Under the pieces are notes generated by a model. The model did not search any database, was not told where the DNA came from, and saw only the letters and a list, made by a program, of their open reading frames with translations. The translations under genes and the position numbers were made by a program. From Chloroflexota bacterium (GTDB taxonomy: Bacteria; Chloroflexota; Anaerolineae; DUEN01), in contig JAADGJ010000094.1 in NCBI GenBank assembly GCA_013152435.1, forward strand, positions 1-55,858: a stretch of DNA of 55,858 nt, in the 5' to 3' direction. Below, one piece after another: positions 26,635-35,417 of the stretch. Positions within the stretch are counted from its first letter, which is position 1; each line of letters begins with the position of its first letter.

Positions 26635-27432
26635 GTGCCGCTGATTACGATGACCACCGACTTCGGCTTGAGCGATGGATACGTGGGGATCATGAAGGGG
26701 GTCATCCTGGGGATCGTCCCGGATGCCACCATCGTGGATATCACCCACGATATCCAGCCTCACGCCATCTCCCAGGCTGCCTTCGTGATCGCCGCGGCGG
26801 CCCCGTATTTTCCCCCGGGCACGGTCCATCTGGTGATCGTGGACCCGGGCGTGGGGAGCGAGCGACGGGCGATCGCCGTGCAGATGAAGAAGACGTTCTT
26901 CGTCGCCCCGGATAACGGCGTGTTGACGCATGTGTTGCGTCCCTTCACCGGGGATCCCAACCCGGTGAAGATCGTCCAGTTGACGCGCCGTAAGTACTGG
27001 CTGTCCAAGGTGAGCAGCACCTTCCATGGTCGTGACGTCTTTGCTCCGGTGGCGGCCCATCTGGCAGCGGGAGTGCCCCTCAACAAACTGGGCAAGCCCA
27101 TCGATGATCCGGTGCTCCTCGATCTCCCTCGGCCCCGTCAGCGGGCGGATGGCGTTTTGGAAGGGCATGTCATTTACGTGGACCGTTTTGGCAACCTGGT
27201 TACCAATATCCCCGCTGCGTGGCTGGGGGATTCCATGCAATGGCGCGTGGAGGTGGCCGGTCGTGCCGTCGAGCGCATCCACGTCACCTATGCGGACGTG
27301 CGACGTGGGCAGCTGCTGGCGCTGATCGGCAGCTCGGGGATGCTGGAGCTCTCCGTGCGGGAGGGGAGCGCGGCGCTCATGTTGGGCGCCGGCGAGGGGG
27401 CGCCCGTGACCGTGTGGCCGACCGGCGAGTAG
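26635..27432 (+). CDS. SAM hydroxide adenosyltransferase (DUF62)
   Basis: 265 residues. Family members split S-adenosylmethionine into adenosine and methionine using water; they are relatives of the fluorinase and chlorinase enzymes. TTDFGLSDGYVGIMKGVI, DITHDIQPH, VDPGVGSERRAIAV (Asp and Arg of the Asp-Arg-His set), STFHGRDVFAPVA (His) and YVDRFGNLVTNI are present. The chlorinase/fluorinase halide loop is not evident. GTG start with GGGGGGAG nearby. murA follows after 9 bases. Confidence 0.93.
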   Translation: MPLITMTTDFGLSDGYVGIMKGVILGIVPDATIVDITHDIQPHAISQAAFVIAAAAPYFPPGTVHLVIVDPGVGSERRAIAVQMKKTFFVAPDNGVLTHVLRPFTGDPNPVKIVQLTRRKYWLSKVSSTFHGRDVFAPVAAHLAAGVPLNKLGKPIDDPVLLDLPRPRQRADGVLEGHVIYVDRFGNLVTNIPAAWLGDSMQWRVEVAGRAVERIHVTYADVRRGQLLALIGSSGMLELSVREGSAALMLGAGEGAPVTVWPTGE

Positions 27433-27441
27433 GGAACGGAT

Positions 27442-28725
27442 ATGGCGCATTTCGTCATTCACGGTGGATATCCACTCAACGGTGAGGTCGTTCCCAGCGG
27501 CAACAAGAACGCCGCTTTGCCCCTGTTAGCGGCGAGCCTGCTGACCGACGAGCCGGTGACCCTGCACAACATCCCCCGGATCGGGGATGTGCTCACCATG
27601 CTCCAGTTGCTGGAGATGTTGGGTGTGGAGATCCAGGATGATGGGAGCCACACCATTCGATTGCAGGCCCGGCGGATCACCAGCACGGCCCCGGATGCGG
27701 AGCTGTTCAGCCTGATCCGGGGATCCATCACCCTGTTGGGCCCGATGCTGGCCCGGGCGGGTCACGTGGCCCTTCCCATGCCGGGCGGCGATCGGATCGG
27801 CCGGCGGCGAATCGACACCCACGTGCTGGCGATGCGGGAGCTGGGCGCCCGATACGCCTACAACGATCGGCTGGAGATGACGGTGGACCGGTTGCGGGGG
27901 GCTGATGTCCTGCTGGACGAGGCGAGCGTTACCGCAACGGAGAACGCCATCATGGCCGCCGTCCTGGCCGAGGGGACCACGATCCTGCGCAACGTCGCAA
28001 GCGAGCCTCATGTGCAGGACCTGTGTCATTTCCTGAACGGTCTGGGGGCGCGCATTCAAGGGATCGGCAGCAATACGCTGGTCATTGAGGGCGTGTCCTC
28101 GCTGCGAGGAGGGGAGTTCACCATCTCCCCGGATTATATCGAGATCGGATCGTTCATCGGGCTGGGCGCCGTCACGGAGGGCACGCTGCGCATTCGAAAC
28201 GTGGTGCCCGATCAGATCCGCATGATCCTGATGGTCTTCCGGGATCGATTGGGGGTGCGCCTGCATCTGGACGGCTCCGATCTGGTCATCGAGGATAAGC
28301 AGGACCTGCGGATCCTGCCCGACCTCGGCGGTGCCGTGCCCAAGATTGATGACGCCCCCTGGCCCGCGTTCCCGGCCGATCTCATCTCCATCGCCCTGGT
28401 CGTCGCCACGCAGGCCCGGGGCACCGTTCTCATCCATGAGAAGATGTTCGAGAGCCGGTTGTACTTCGTCGATCGGCTCATTTCCATGGGGGCCCAGATC
28501 ATCCTGTGCGATCCACATCGGTGCGTGGTTGTGGGGCCGACGCCGCTCCATGGGGCGTCTATGAGCAGCCCGGACATTCGGGCGGGCATGGCGCTGTTGA
28601 TCGCCGCTCTGTGTGCCCAGGGCGAGAGCGTGATCGGCAACATCAGCCAGATCGATCGCGGATATGAGCATATCGATCACAAGTTGCAGGCGCTGGGAGC
28701 TCGCCTGAGCCGGGTGGAGGACTGA
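27442..28725 (+). CDS. murA: UDP-GlcNAc 1-carboxyvinyltransferase with Asp at the catalytic Cys position
   Basis: 427 residues. First committed step of peptidoglycan synthesis: enolpyruvyl transfer from PEP to UDP-GlcNAc. [13 protein letters not shown] holds the active-site Lys, and the C-terminal [13 protein letters not shown] and [16 protein letters not shown] segments are typical. The loop that normally reads GGC(A)IG is GGDRIG, with Asp117 (codon GAT at 27790-27792) replacing the Cys that fosfomycin alkylates. Asp at this site is known in naturally fosfomycin-resistant, active MurA enzymes (mycobacteria, chlamydiae). Divergent catalytic-domain wording ([11 protein letters not shown]) supports a distinct subgroup. 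Confidence 0.9.
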   Translation: MAHFVIHGGYPLNGEVVPSGNKNAALPLLAASLLTDEPVTLHNIPRIGDVLTMLQLLEMLGVEIQDDGSHTIRLQARRITSTAPDAELFSLIRGSITLLGPMLARAGHVALPMPGGDRIGRRRIDTHVLAMRELGARYAYNDRLEMTVDRLRGADVLLDEASVTATENAIMAAVLAEGTTILRNVASEPHVQDLCHFLNGLGARIQGIGSNTLVIEGVSSLRGGEFTISPDYIEIGSFIGLGAVTEGTLRIRNVVPDQIRMILMVFRDRLGVRLHLDGSDLVIEDKQDLRILPDLGGAVPKIDDAPWPAFPADLISIALVVATQARGTVLIHEKMFESRLYFVDRLISMGAQIILCDPHRCVVVGPTPLHGASMSSPDIRAGMALLIAALCAQGESVIGNISQIDRGYEHIDHKLQALGARLSRVED

Positions 28726-28749
28726 AGGCATAAACGTGGAGATGGCTTC

Positions 28750-29757
28750 ATGAGTGATGACCTGTTCGAACCCTCTCCGGCCGTTCTGAGCGGGGACACG
28801 GCCGATATCTACTTCATTCGTTCCAAGCGGATCCTGGAGGCGGAGGGGCTCTCCCCGACGGTGACGATGGAGATCTTCTCGACCGGCGCGGGTCTGTTGT
28901 GCGGCATGCGTGAGGTGCATGCGCTCCTGCGCCGCGTGCTACCCCGTGAGGCGAAGGTGTGGTCGCTGGACGAGGGCATGTGGGTGGACACGAAGGAGGT
29001 CGTCTTGCGGATCACCGGTCCGTACCCCTCCTTCGCCATCTACGAGACGGCCATGCTGGGGATTCTGGCCCACGAGACGGGATGGGCTACGGCGGCTCGG
29101 GCGTGTGTGGAGGCGGCGGGCGACATCCCGGTCATCTCCTTTGGGGCCCGGCATGTGCACCCTGACGTGGCCGCCCGCATGGAGTACGCCGCGCTGGTGG
29201 GCGGTTGTGCGGGCTGTGCGACCCCGGCCGGCGCCCGGTTGGCCGGCATCGAGCCGTCGGGTACGTTGCCTCATGCCCTGATTCTGTGCTTCGGAGACAC
29301 GGTGGCGGCGACCGAGGCCTTTGATCGCCACATCGATCCCTCGGTGCGGCGGATCGCGCTGGTGGACACCTTTAAGGATGAGGCGGAGGAGGCCCTGCGG
29401 GTGGCGGCCGCCATGGGAGATCGGCTGTGGGGGGTGCGGTTGGACACCCCGGCGGAGCGAGGCCGGGTCACCCCGGACCTGGTGAAGGAGGTGCGGGCCC
29501 GCCTGGATCAGGCGGGATACCAGCACGTGCGCATCGTGGTCAGCGGGGGCCTGGACCCCGAACGCATCCGCCTGTTCCGTTCACAACAGGCGCCGGTGGA
29601 CGCCTTTGGCGTCGGCTCGGCGATCTCCGGGGCGCGCCCCATCGACTTCACGGCGGATATCAAGGAGATCGAGGGGAAGCCGGTGGCCAAGCGCGGCCGT
29701 ATCCCCGGCATCACGCCCAACCCACGCCTGCAGGAAGTGGACCTGTGGAAGGGATGA
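28750..29757 (+). CDS. pncB: Nicotinate phosphoribosyltransferase
   Basis: 335 residues, the short archaeal-like form. Makes nicotinate mononucleotide from nicotinate and PRPP in NAD salvage. SGDTADIYFIRSKRILE, ISFGARHVHPDVAARMEYAALVGGCAGCATPAGA, the LVDTFKDEAEEALRVA block, VRLDTPAERG and VVSGGLDPERI match the NAPRT group with a type II PRTase barrel. A related quinolinate PRTase is less likely given the SFGARH segment. GTGGAG ribosome site; a terminator follows. Confidence 0.88.
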   Translation: MSDDLFEPSPAVLSGDTADIYFIRSKRILEAEGLSPTVTMEIFSTGAGLLCGMREVHALLRRVLPREAKVWSLDEGMWVDTKEVVLRITGPYPSFAIYETAMLGILAHETGWATAARACVEAAGDIPVISFGARHVHPDVAARMEYAALVGGCAGCATPAGARLAGIEPSGTLPHALILCFGDTVAATEAFDRHIDPSVRRIALVDTFKDEAEEALRVAAAMGDRLWGVRLDTPAERGRVTPDLVKEVRARLDQAGYQHVRIVVSGGLDPERIRLFRSQQAPVDAFGVGSAISGARPIDFTADIKEIEGKPVAKRGRIPGITPNPRLQEVDLWKG

Positions 29758-29813
29758 AATTCGGCTTCGGGGTCGCTGCCGTGGTGAGACGATGGAGGTG
29801 GGACGTAAGCTGG

Positions 29814-29846
29814 AGGCCGGGGAAAGCGCCCCGGCCTTTCTTTATT
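29814..29846 (+). terminator. Intrinsic terminator after pncB
   Basis: A perfect 9-bp stem AGGCCGGGG/CCCCGGCCT (29814-29822 with 29829-29837), 6-base loop, then TTCTTTATT. Confidence 0.88.
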
Positions 29847-29953
29847 CGCGGCAGGGTCTGGGCTGGAGCTGGGGAGATTGGGGCGCAGCCCCCCCAACCG
29901 TACTGGGTACGCTATCCGATGCGCCGACTTCGGGCGTGATCGATGGACCTGTG

Positions 29954-29960
29954 TTACAAT
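29954..29960 (+). promoter_or_regulatory. -10 element of truD
   Basis: TTACAAT in the context TGTTACAATGG, as ahead of two other genes in the window. No good -35 is visible. A start point about 6-7 bases downstream would give truD a very short or absent leader. Confidence 0.45.
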
Positions 29961-29969
29961 GGAGGTGCT

Positions 29970-31040
29970 ATGGAGACGCCAGAGATGACGAACGGGGTTC
30001 CGACGCAGCGGTTGCCCTTCATCACCGAGGACTTGCCCGGCATCGGGGGGGAGATCAAGGCGGAGCCCGCCCACTTCGTGGTCGAGGAGATCCCCCTGTA
30101 CGAGCCGGTGGGCGAGGGTGAGCACGTCTATGTGCGCCTGACCCGTGAGGGGTGGACGACGCGCGCGCTGCAACGGCAACTCATGAAGTTGTTCCACCTG
30201 CGCGAGGTGGACGTCGGATGCGCCGGATTGAAGGACAAGCACGCCCGTGTGACGCAGACCTTTTCCATGTTGCTGCGGGACGTGGATGAGGAGACGGTGG
30301 CCCAGCGCATCCAGGAGGTGTTGCCGGTTCAGGTGGAGTGGGTGCGTCGGCATCGGAATAAGCTGCGGGCCGGGCATCTGTTGGGGAATCGCTTCCGCAT
30401 CGTGGTGCTGCACCCGGAGCCGGGCGCGCTCGCCCTGGCCCGGGAGATCGCGGCGGCGCTCCGGGAGCGTGGCCTTCCCAACTACTACGGCGCGCAGCGC
30501 TTCGGCGTGAACGGCGACAATGCCCAGCGCGGGCGAGAGGTGCTGTTCGGGCGTGGCCCGCGGGAGCGTTGGCTGCGTCGGCTTCTGCTCTCGGCCTACC
30601 AGGCCGCGTTGTTCAACGTCTGGCTGGCGGAGCGTCTCCGGCGAGGTTGGTTCGATCGCCTGTTGACCGGCGATATCGCCAAGAAGATGGACACGGGCGG
30701 CCTGTTCCAGGTGGAGGATGAAGAGGCGGAAGAGCCCCGGTTCCGGCGATGGGAGATCACCTATACCGGCCCCATTTACGGCGCTCGCATGCGCTGGGCG
30801 TCCGGCCAGCCCGGTGAGCTGGAGCGGGAGATCCTGGAGTCGGCCGGCGTGACCGTGGAGATGTTGCGTCGGGCGAGGCTGGATGGCAGCCGGCGCACCG
30901 CCCGATTGCTTCTGAGCGATCTACAGATCGAGCCGCATCCGGATGGGCTGTTGTTCACCTTCTCACTGCCCAAAGGCGGGTATGCCACGACGGTCTTGCG
31001 TGAGTTCATGAAAACGGAGACCTTTTTGCCTGAGGAGTGA
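29970..31040 (+). CDS. truD: tRNA pseudouridine synthase TruD
   Basis: About 356 residues. Makes pseudouridine 13 in tRNA-Glu and others. Catalytic Asp89 in CAGLKDKHARVTQ, GNRFRIVV, NYYGAQRFGVNGDN and the C-terminal LPKGGYATTVLREFMK are TruD signatures. The ATG at 29970 follows GGAGGTG closely. The ATG at 29985 is possible if the transcript starts just after the -10. The insertion domain is present but short. Next gene: a LON-domain protein 23 bases on. Confidence 0.93.
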   Translation: METPEMTNGVPTQRLPFITEDLPGIGGEIKAEPAHFVVEEIPLYEPVGEGEHVYVRLTREGWTTRALQRQLMKLFHLREVDVGCAGLKDKHARVTQTFSMLLRDVDEETVAQRIQEVLPVQVEWVRRHRNKLRAGHLLGNRFRIVVLHPEPGALALAREIAAALRERGLPNYYGAQRFGVNGDNAQRGREVLFGRGPRERWLRRLLLSAYQAALFNVWLAERLRRGWFDRLLTGDIAKKMDTGGLFQVEDEEAEEPRFRRWEITYTGPIYGARMRWASGQPGELEREILESAGVTVEMLRRARLDGSRRTARLLLSDLQIEPHPDGLLFTFSLPKGGYATTVLREFMKTETFLPEE

Positions 31041-31063
31041 GCGGGGGACGTTAGGGGGAGAGG

Positions 31064-31735
31064 ATGAGCTGGACGCGTCGATTGCCGTTGTTTCCTCTGC
31101 GTACCGTGCTGTTTCCCGGGATGGTGCTCCCCTTGCACGTCTTGGAGGAGCGCCACCGGCGTATGATCGACGATTGCCTGGCTGCGGGTGGGGAACTCGG
31201 TGTGGTGTTCACCGCCCGGGGGGAGAGGACTCCGCCGGAGCCCCATGAGATTGGCACGGCCGCCCGGGTGACGCACGTTGAGCGGCCGGATGCGGAGCGC
31301 ATGGACATCATCACGGTGGGGCAGCAGCGGTTCCGGATTCTGACCTTGCATCACGATCGCCCCTACCTGGTGGGGGAGGTGGAGTTTGTCCCCTTGAGCG
31401 GAGGGGACACAGTGGAGGCCGAGCGGCTGGCCGCCCAGGTGCGCCCCCGGATCGGCCGCTACATCGAGCTGCTGGCGCAGGTGGTGGGAATTGACATAAG
31501 TGTAACGGATGTTCCAGAGGATCCCGTGCGGCTGGCCTATATGACGGCCATCGCCCTTCAGCTGCCCGAGGAGGACAAGCAGGAGTTGTTGGCGACCCCG
31601 GATGTCCGCATGCTGCTGACGCTTGAGGGCCGGATCCTGGGACGGGAGGAGGCGTTGCTGCGGTTCGCTGCGCGCACGCAGAAGGCGCAGGATCGGCTGG
31701 TCACGGGGGCGACTCATTACCTGTACAGGAATTAG
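31064..31735 (+). CDS. Stand-alone LON substrate-binding (N-terminal) domain protein
   Basis: 223 residues. RRLPLFPLRTVLFPGMVLPLHVLEERHRRMIDDCL is the start of the Lon N-terminal (PUA-like) domain, and ITVGQQRFRILTL follows. A helical tail covers residues 130-220. There is no AAA+ or protease domain, so it is not Lon itself; such proteins may bind unfolded or specific substrates, function unknown. GGGGAGAGG sits next to the ATG. Probably cotranscribed with truD. Confidence 0.88.
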   Translation: MSWTRRLPLFPLRTVLFPGMVLPLHVLEERHRRMIDDCLAAGGELGVVFTARGERTPPEPHEIGTAARVTHVERPDAERMDIITVGQQRFRILTLHHDRPYLVGEVEFVPLSGGDTVEAERLAAQVRPRIGRYIELLAQVVGIDISVTDVPEDPVRLAYMTAIALQLPEEDKQELLATPDVRMLLTLEGRILGREEALLRFAARTQKAQDRLVTGATHYLYRN

Positions 31736-31820
31736 CTTGCGGATCTCCCTGAAAGCGCGATGGGAGGCCCTCGGCCGGGCGGCTGGGGGCTTTCGCCTTT
31801 GTAGGAAGGGAGCTCTGCCG

Positions 31821-31915
31821 GGCACCATCCCAGCGAGTGGAGCTCTCACGCGCCACCTGCGGCAGCGTGGGGCTGCCGCTAGTGATTCTCGCCTGCAGGG
31901 GATAGCAATGGTGCC
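31821..31915 (+). ncRNA. Candidate structured RNA or leader between the LON-domain and GNAT genes
   Basis: An 8-bp closing stem GGCACCAT/ATGGTGCC (31821-31828 with 31908-31915) encloses two hairpins. The first is GCG-A-GTG/CAC-G-CGC with one A/G mismatch; the second is GCGGCAG/CTGCCGC (31859-31865 with 31873-31879). The 31736-32018 gap holds no gene. No known RNA family was recognised, and the promoter of the next gene lies after it. Confidence 0.3.
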
Positions 31916-31956
31916 GTGACTCCGGGGAGAGGGGCCTGGCTTGATCGTGGAAGCAC

Positions 31957-31986
31957 TTGCCAAGCGCGGATATTGCGTGTTACAAT
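31957..31986 (+). promoter_or_regulatory. Promoter of the GNAT-like gene
   Basis: TTGCCA (31957-31962), 18 bases, TACAAT (31981-31986), again inside GTTACAATG. Confidence 0.7.
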
Positions 31987-32018
31987 GTTGATGCAAGCCA
32001 TCCAAAAGAGGTTGCTGC

Positions 32019-33083
32019 GTGATTCGTCCCTTTGTGCTAAGAGACAGTCTCTTGGTACGCCGGTTGCAGAGACGTGGCGTACAACTGGATATGGATCGGG
32101 CGTTGATTCACGCTCGGTCGCCTTTGTGGCTTGCGCTCACGACCCCGATCCCGTGGCAGATGAACGGCGTGGCCACGTATGTGCTGCGCTCCCGTCTGCG
32201 GGATCGGAAGCTGGAGGGGTTCATCCAGGTTCAGAAGCGGTGGGGGCGTGCCGAGGCGAGCTTGACCTTCCTTGCGCCCGATCTGGGGGCGGAGCACGCG
32301 GTGGAGATCTGGCGGAGGTTGTTGCATCATTGCTGTCAGAAGGCCGGAGAGAACGGTGTGCAGCGCCTGTACGCCTCGCTGCCCGATGATGTCGAGGAGT
32401 TAGGTGTATTCCGTGATGCCGGCTTCAGCCTGTATGCCCGGGAGGAGATCTTCCGGCTGAAATGGCCCAAGGTCTCCGGCGATCCACAGGCCGGCGGCGT
32501 TCGTCCGGCGTACGAGGCGGACGCCTGGCAGTTGAAGCGCCTGTATGCGCAGCACACGCCCCGTCTGGTCCAGCTGGCGGAGGGCGCGTTGGGGGGCGAT
32601 CACGAGCCGCCGTTCCTGGTTTCGGTAGAGGGGGCCAACGTTCAGGGATATGTGGCGGTTGAGGACCAGGAGATCGTCGGGTTTGTGCAGGTGATGAGCG
32701 GTCGGGATGGGCACCTCCTGCGCCTGTGGGGCGACACAATGGACAGCATGCGCATGGCGCGCCTCTTGGGGTGGGGCATCGGGGTTGCCAGTCAGGCGCC
32801 GGTGCGCCCGGTGTATTGCGCTGTGCGAGACTACCAGGGCGGATTACAGGCCCTGTTGGAGGAGAATGGATTCGAGTACATCGGACATCGGGCTCGGCTG
32901 GTGAAGCACATCGTGCGTGCCGAGCGGGTGCCGGCCGCCAACGCCGTGTCGGCGCTGGAGCCCCGTACGGAGGCCGTCACCACCGTCTCCGGCCTGCAAA
33001 CGGGCTCGAACGGCGGCGAGCATCCGGCCCCGGCTTACTCAGAGGAGCAACCGGCCGGCATCGCCGTGGCTGAGTCGCATTGA
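32019..33083 (+). CDS. GNAT-like acetyltransferase domain protein
   Basis: 354 residues from GTG 32019 (AGAGG upstream). Two GNAT-like halves can be read. Residues 60-150 include VQRLYASLPDD and ELGVFRDAGFSLYAREEIFRL. Residues 165-305 include RPAYEADAWQLKRLYAQHTP, VAVEDQEIVGFVQVMSG and LEENGFEYIGHRARLVKHI. The acetyl-CoA loop (Q/RxxGxG/A) is not distinct. The C-terminal 50 residues are low in complexity. The substrate is unknown. Confidence 0.68.
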   Translation: MIRPFVLRDSLLVRRLQRRGVQLDMDRALIHARSPLWLALTTPIPWQMNGVATYVLRSRLRDRKLEGFIQVQKRWGRAEASLTFLAPDLGAEHAVEIWRRLLHHCCQKAGENGVQRLYASLPDDVEELGVFRDAGFSLYAREEIFRLKWPKVSGDPQAGGVRPAYEADAWQLKRLYAQHTPRLVQLAEGALGGDHEPPFLVSVEGANVQGYVAVEDQEIVGFVQVMSGRDGHLLRLWGDTMDSMRMARLLGWGIGVASQAPVRPVYCAVRDYQGGLQALLEENGFEYIGHRARLVKHIVRAERVPAANAVSALEPRTEAVTTVSGLQTGSNGGEHPAPAYSEEQPAGIAVAESH

Positions 33084-33204
33084 TGGATTTCCTGCCAGGG
33101 AAACTGCCCACGGCAGCGGGAGGTGAGTTCCTCCGGGTCTTCCCGGGCGTGAGCTCTTTGACAGCAAGATCATATATCTGGGTTTTGCGAGGTGATGATA
33201 AGCG

Positions 33205-34746
33205 GTGAAGCAGCAGAAGATCACGGATGATCTGGACGCCTTGTTGGCCGTGCTCCCGCCTCATATCGAGGCATCCTTGCGCGAGGCCAATCGAGGCGAC
33301 GAATTGATCGAAGTCGTTATGGATTTAGGGCGTCTCCCGGAGGCGCGTTTCACGGATCGGGAGATCACGTTAAGCGATAAAGAGATCACGGAACAGGATC
33401 TGCAGTACGTCGTTGATCGGATCGGTGAGTTTACGGACGATAATCGGGCCGGCATTGAGCGGACGCTGCATCGCATCTCGGCCATTCGCAATCGTAAAGG
33501 GCGCATCGTCGGGTTGACATGCCGGGTGGGCCGCGCGGTATACGGCACCATCGACATCGTTCAGGACATCATCGAGTCGGGCAAGAACATCCTCTTGCTG
33601 GGGCGGCCGGGCGTCGGGAAGACGACGATGCTCCGCGAGGCGGCGCGCGTGTTGGCCGAGAAGAAGCGCGTCGTGATCGTCGACACGTCCAACGAGATCG
33701 GCGGCGACGGCGATATCCCGCATCCGGCGATCGGTCGTGCCCGGCGTATGCAGGTGGCGACCCCCTCGCTTCAGCATGAGGTGATGATCGAGGCCGTCGA
33801 GAACCACATGCCTGAGGTCATCATCATCGATGAGATCGGGCGTGAGCTGGAGGCGGCGGCCGCCCGCACCATCGCCGAGAGGGGGGTGCAGCTCATCGGC
33901 ACCGCTCATGGGAACACGTTGGAGAATCTCCTGATGAACCCCACTCTGTCCGACCTGGTGGGGGGCATCGAGAGCGTGACCTTGAGCGATGAGGAGGCCC
34001 GGCGGCGCGGTACGCAGAAGTCCGTGCTGGAGCGGCGAGCCCCGCCCACCTTTGATGTGCTGATCGAGATCCAGGACCGCCAGCATCTGGTCGTGCACCA
34101 CGATGTGGCGGCCGCCGTGGATGCCCTGTTGCGCGGGCGAGACCTGCAGCCCGAGATCCGCTATCGGGATTCCGAGGGCAAGGTGCATATCGAGAGCGCT
34201 CCCAAGCCCGCCGAGCAGCCTCGGGATCGCGGCGTCACGCTTCCCTGGCTCTCCGAGCGGCCCGCGGCCGCCTCCGCTCCGCCGGCGCGCACCGTGCGCA
34301 TCTATCCATATGGCATCGGCCAGAATCGGCTCCGGCAGGCGGCGGCCAACCTGCACGTTCCCATCGTCATCGCCAGGGATCTGAAGGACGCCGACGTGGT
34401 GATGACCCTGAAGAACTACTATCGTAAGCGGCCGCAGCCCATCGCCGAGGCGCAGCGGCGGGGGATCCCGGTGTACGTGCTGCGTTCCAACACGGTGACG
34501 CAGATGGAGTCGAGCCTGGCGGACATCTTCCAGATCCCCGCCAAGCCGACGGACACGCTGGCGGAGGCCATCGCCGAGGCGCAGGAGGCCATCCGCAAGG
34601 TCCTCAACGGCGCCCCGGCCGTGGATCTACGCCCGCAATCGGCGGAGGTGCGACGTCAGCAACATCAACTGGCCCGTGCCGCCAACCTGGTCTCCCACAG
34701 CTATGGACGTGAGCCCTTCCGGCACGTCCGCATCTATCGGGAGTGA
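33205..34746 (+). CDS. R3H domain AAA+ ATPase (Ycf45/SpoIIIAA-like)
   Basis: 513 residues. Walker A LLGRPGVGKTT (about 131-141), Walker B VIIIDEIG, and GTAHGNTLENLLMNPTLSDLVGGI resemble the ATPase core of SpoIIIAA and secretion ATPases. A Pro/Ala linker leads to a nucleotide-binding-like region, and the C-terminus has an R3H-type sequence (RRQQHQLARAANLVSHSYGREPFRHVRIY), a single-strand nucleic-acid-binding motif. Such proteins are common in cyanobacteria (Ycf45) and Chloroflexota; their role is not settled. GTG start with GAGGTGAT upstream; tmk begins at its stop codon. Confidence 0.88.
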   Translation: MKQQKITDDLDALLAVLPPHIEASLREANRGDELIEVVMDLGRLPEARFTDREITLSDKEITEQDLQYVVDRIGEFTDDNRAGIERTLHRISAIRNRKGRIVGLTCRVGRAVYGTIDIVQDIIESGKNILLLGRPGVGKTTMLREAARVLAEKKRVVIVDTSNEIGGDGDIPHPAIGRARRMQVATPSLQHEVMIEAVENHMPEVIIIDEIGRELEAAAARTIAERGVQLIGTAHGNTLENLLMNPTLSDLVGGIESVTLSDEEARRRGTQKSVLERRAPPTFDVLIEIQDRQHLVVHHDVAAAVDALLRGRDLQPEIRYRDSEGKVHIESAPKPAEQPRDRGVTLPWLSERPAAASAPPARTVRIYPYGIGQNRLRQAAANLHVPIVIARDLKDADVVMTLKNYYRKRPQPIAEAQRRGIPVYVLRSNTVTQMESSLADIFQIPAKPTDTLAEAIAEAQEAIRKVLNGAPAVDLRPQSAEVRRQQHQLARAANLVSHSYGREPFRHVRIYRE

Positions 34747-34748
34747 CC

Positions 34749-35417
34749 GTGGGGATCTTCATCTCCTTTGAGGGGCCGGATGGCAGCGGCAAGACGACGC
34801 AGATCAACCTGCTGGGGCGGTGGCTGCGCGAGCTCGGCTATGACGTGTTGATCACGCGGGAGCCCGGCGGGACGGAGATCGGCGATCGCATCCGGGCGAT
34901 CCTGTTGGACCCGTCGCATACGGAGATGTGCCCCGAGGCGGAGGTGCTGTTGTTCTCGGCCGCCCGGGCCCAGATCGTGCGGGAGGTCATTCGCCCTCAT
35001 CTGGACGGGGGGGGATGGGTGCTGTGCGATCGGTACGCTGACTCCACGTTGGCGTATCAGGGATATGGGCGGGGACTGAACCTGGAGATGCTGCGCGTCA
35101 TCACGGAGTTCGCCACGGATGGGTTGAAGCCGGATCTCACCGTCTGCCTGGATCTCCCGGTGGAGGAGGGTTTGAGGCGACGGCGTCAGGCCAGGGGCGC
35201 GGAGTGGAATCGGCTGGATGCGGAGCAGCTGGCCTTTCATCGTCGTGTGCGCCAGGGGTATCTGGATATGGCGGCCGCCGATCCGGGGCGGTGGCTGGTG
35301 CTGGACGCGCGGCAGCCCATCGATGTCTTGCAGCGGGTCATCCGGGAACGGTTGGCGAGGCGCTTTCACATGCCCGCCCGAGCCGTCGATGCGACAGAAG
35401 GGAGTGTGGCATCATGA
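34749..35417 (+). CDS. tmk: Thymidylate kinase
   Basis: 222 residues from GTG 34749, which has CGGGAG at the proper distance; GTG 34743 would overlap the ribosome site. Phosphorylates dTMP to dTDP. P-loop FEGPDGSGKTTQ, the DRX-type REPGGTEIGDRIR, DRYADSTLAYQGYGRGL and the LID region RRRRQARGAEWNR are present. It overlaps the c-di-AMP receptor gene (ATGA). Confidence 0.95.
   Translation: MGIFISFEGPDGSGKTTQINLLGRWLRELGYDVLITREPGGTEIGDRIRAILLDPSHTEMCPEAEVLLFSAARAQIVREVIRPHLDGGGWVLCDRYADSTLAYQGYGRGLNLEMLRVITEFATDGLKPDLTVCLDLPVEEGLRRRRQARGAEWNRLDAEQLAFHRRVRQGYLDMAAADPGRWLVLDARQPIDVLQRVIRERLARRFHMPARAVDATEGSVAS

Noticed and set aside
26635-27432. Halogenase (fluorinase/chlorinase) reading of the DUF62 protein
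   Set aside because: Sequence keeps the Asp/Arg/His set of SAM hydrolases and shows no halide-site loop; a housekeeping location also argues against it.
31801-31825. GGAAGGGAGC resembling the SRP RNA tip
   Set aside because: The paired GGCC/GCAGCC context of helix 8 is not present.
33159-33190. TTGACA ahead of the R3H ATPase gene taken as a promoter
   Set aside because: No acceptable -10 hexamer is found 16-18 bases downstream.
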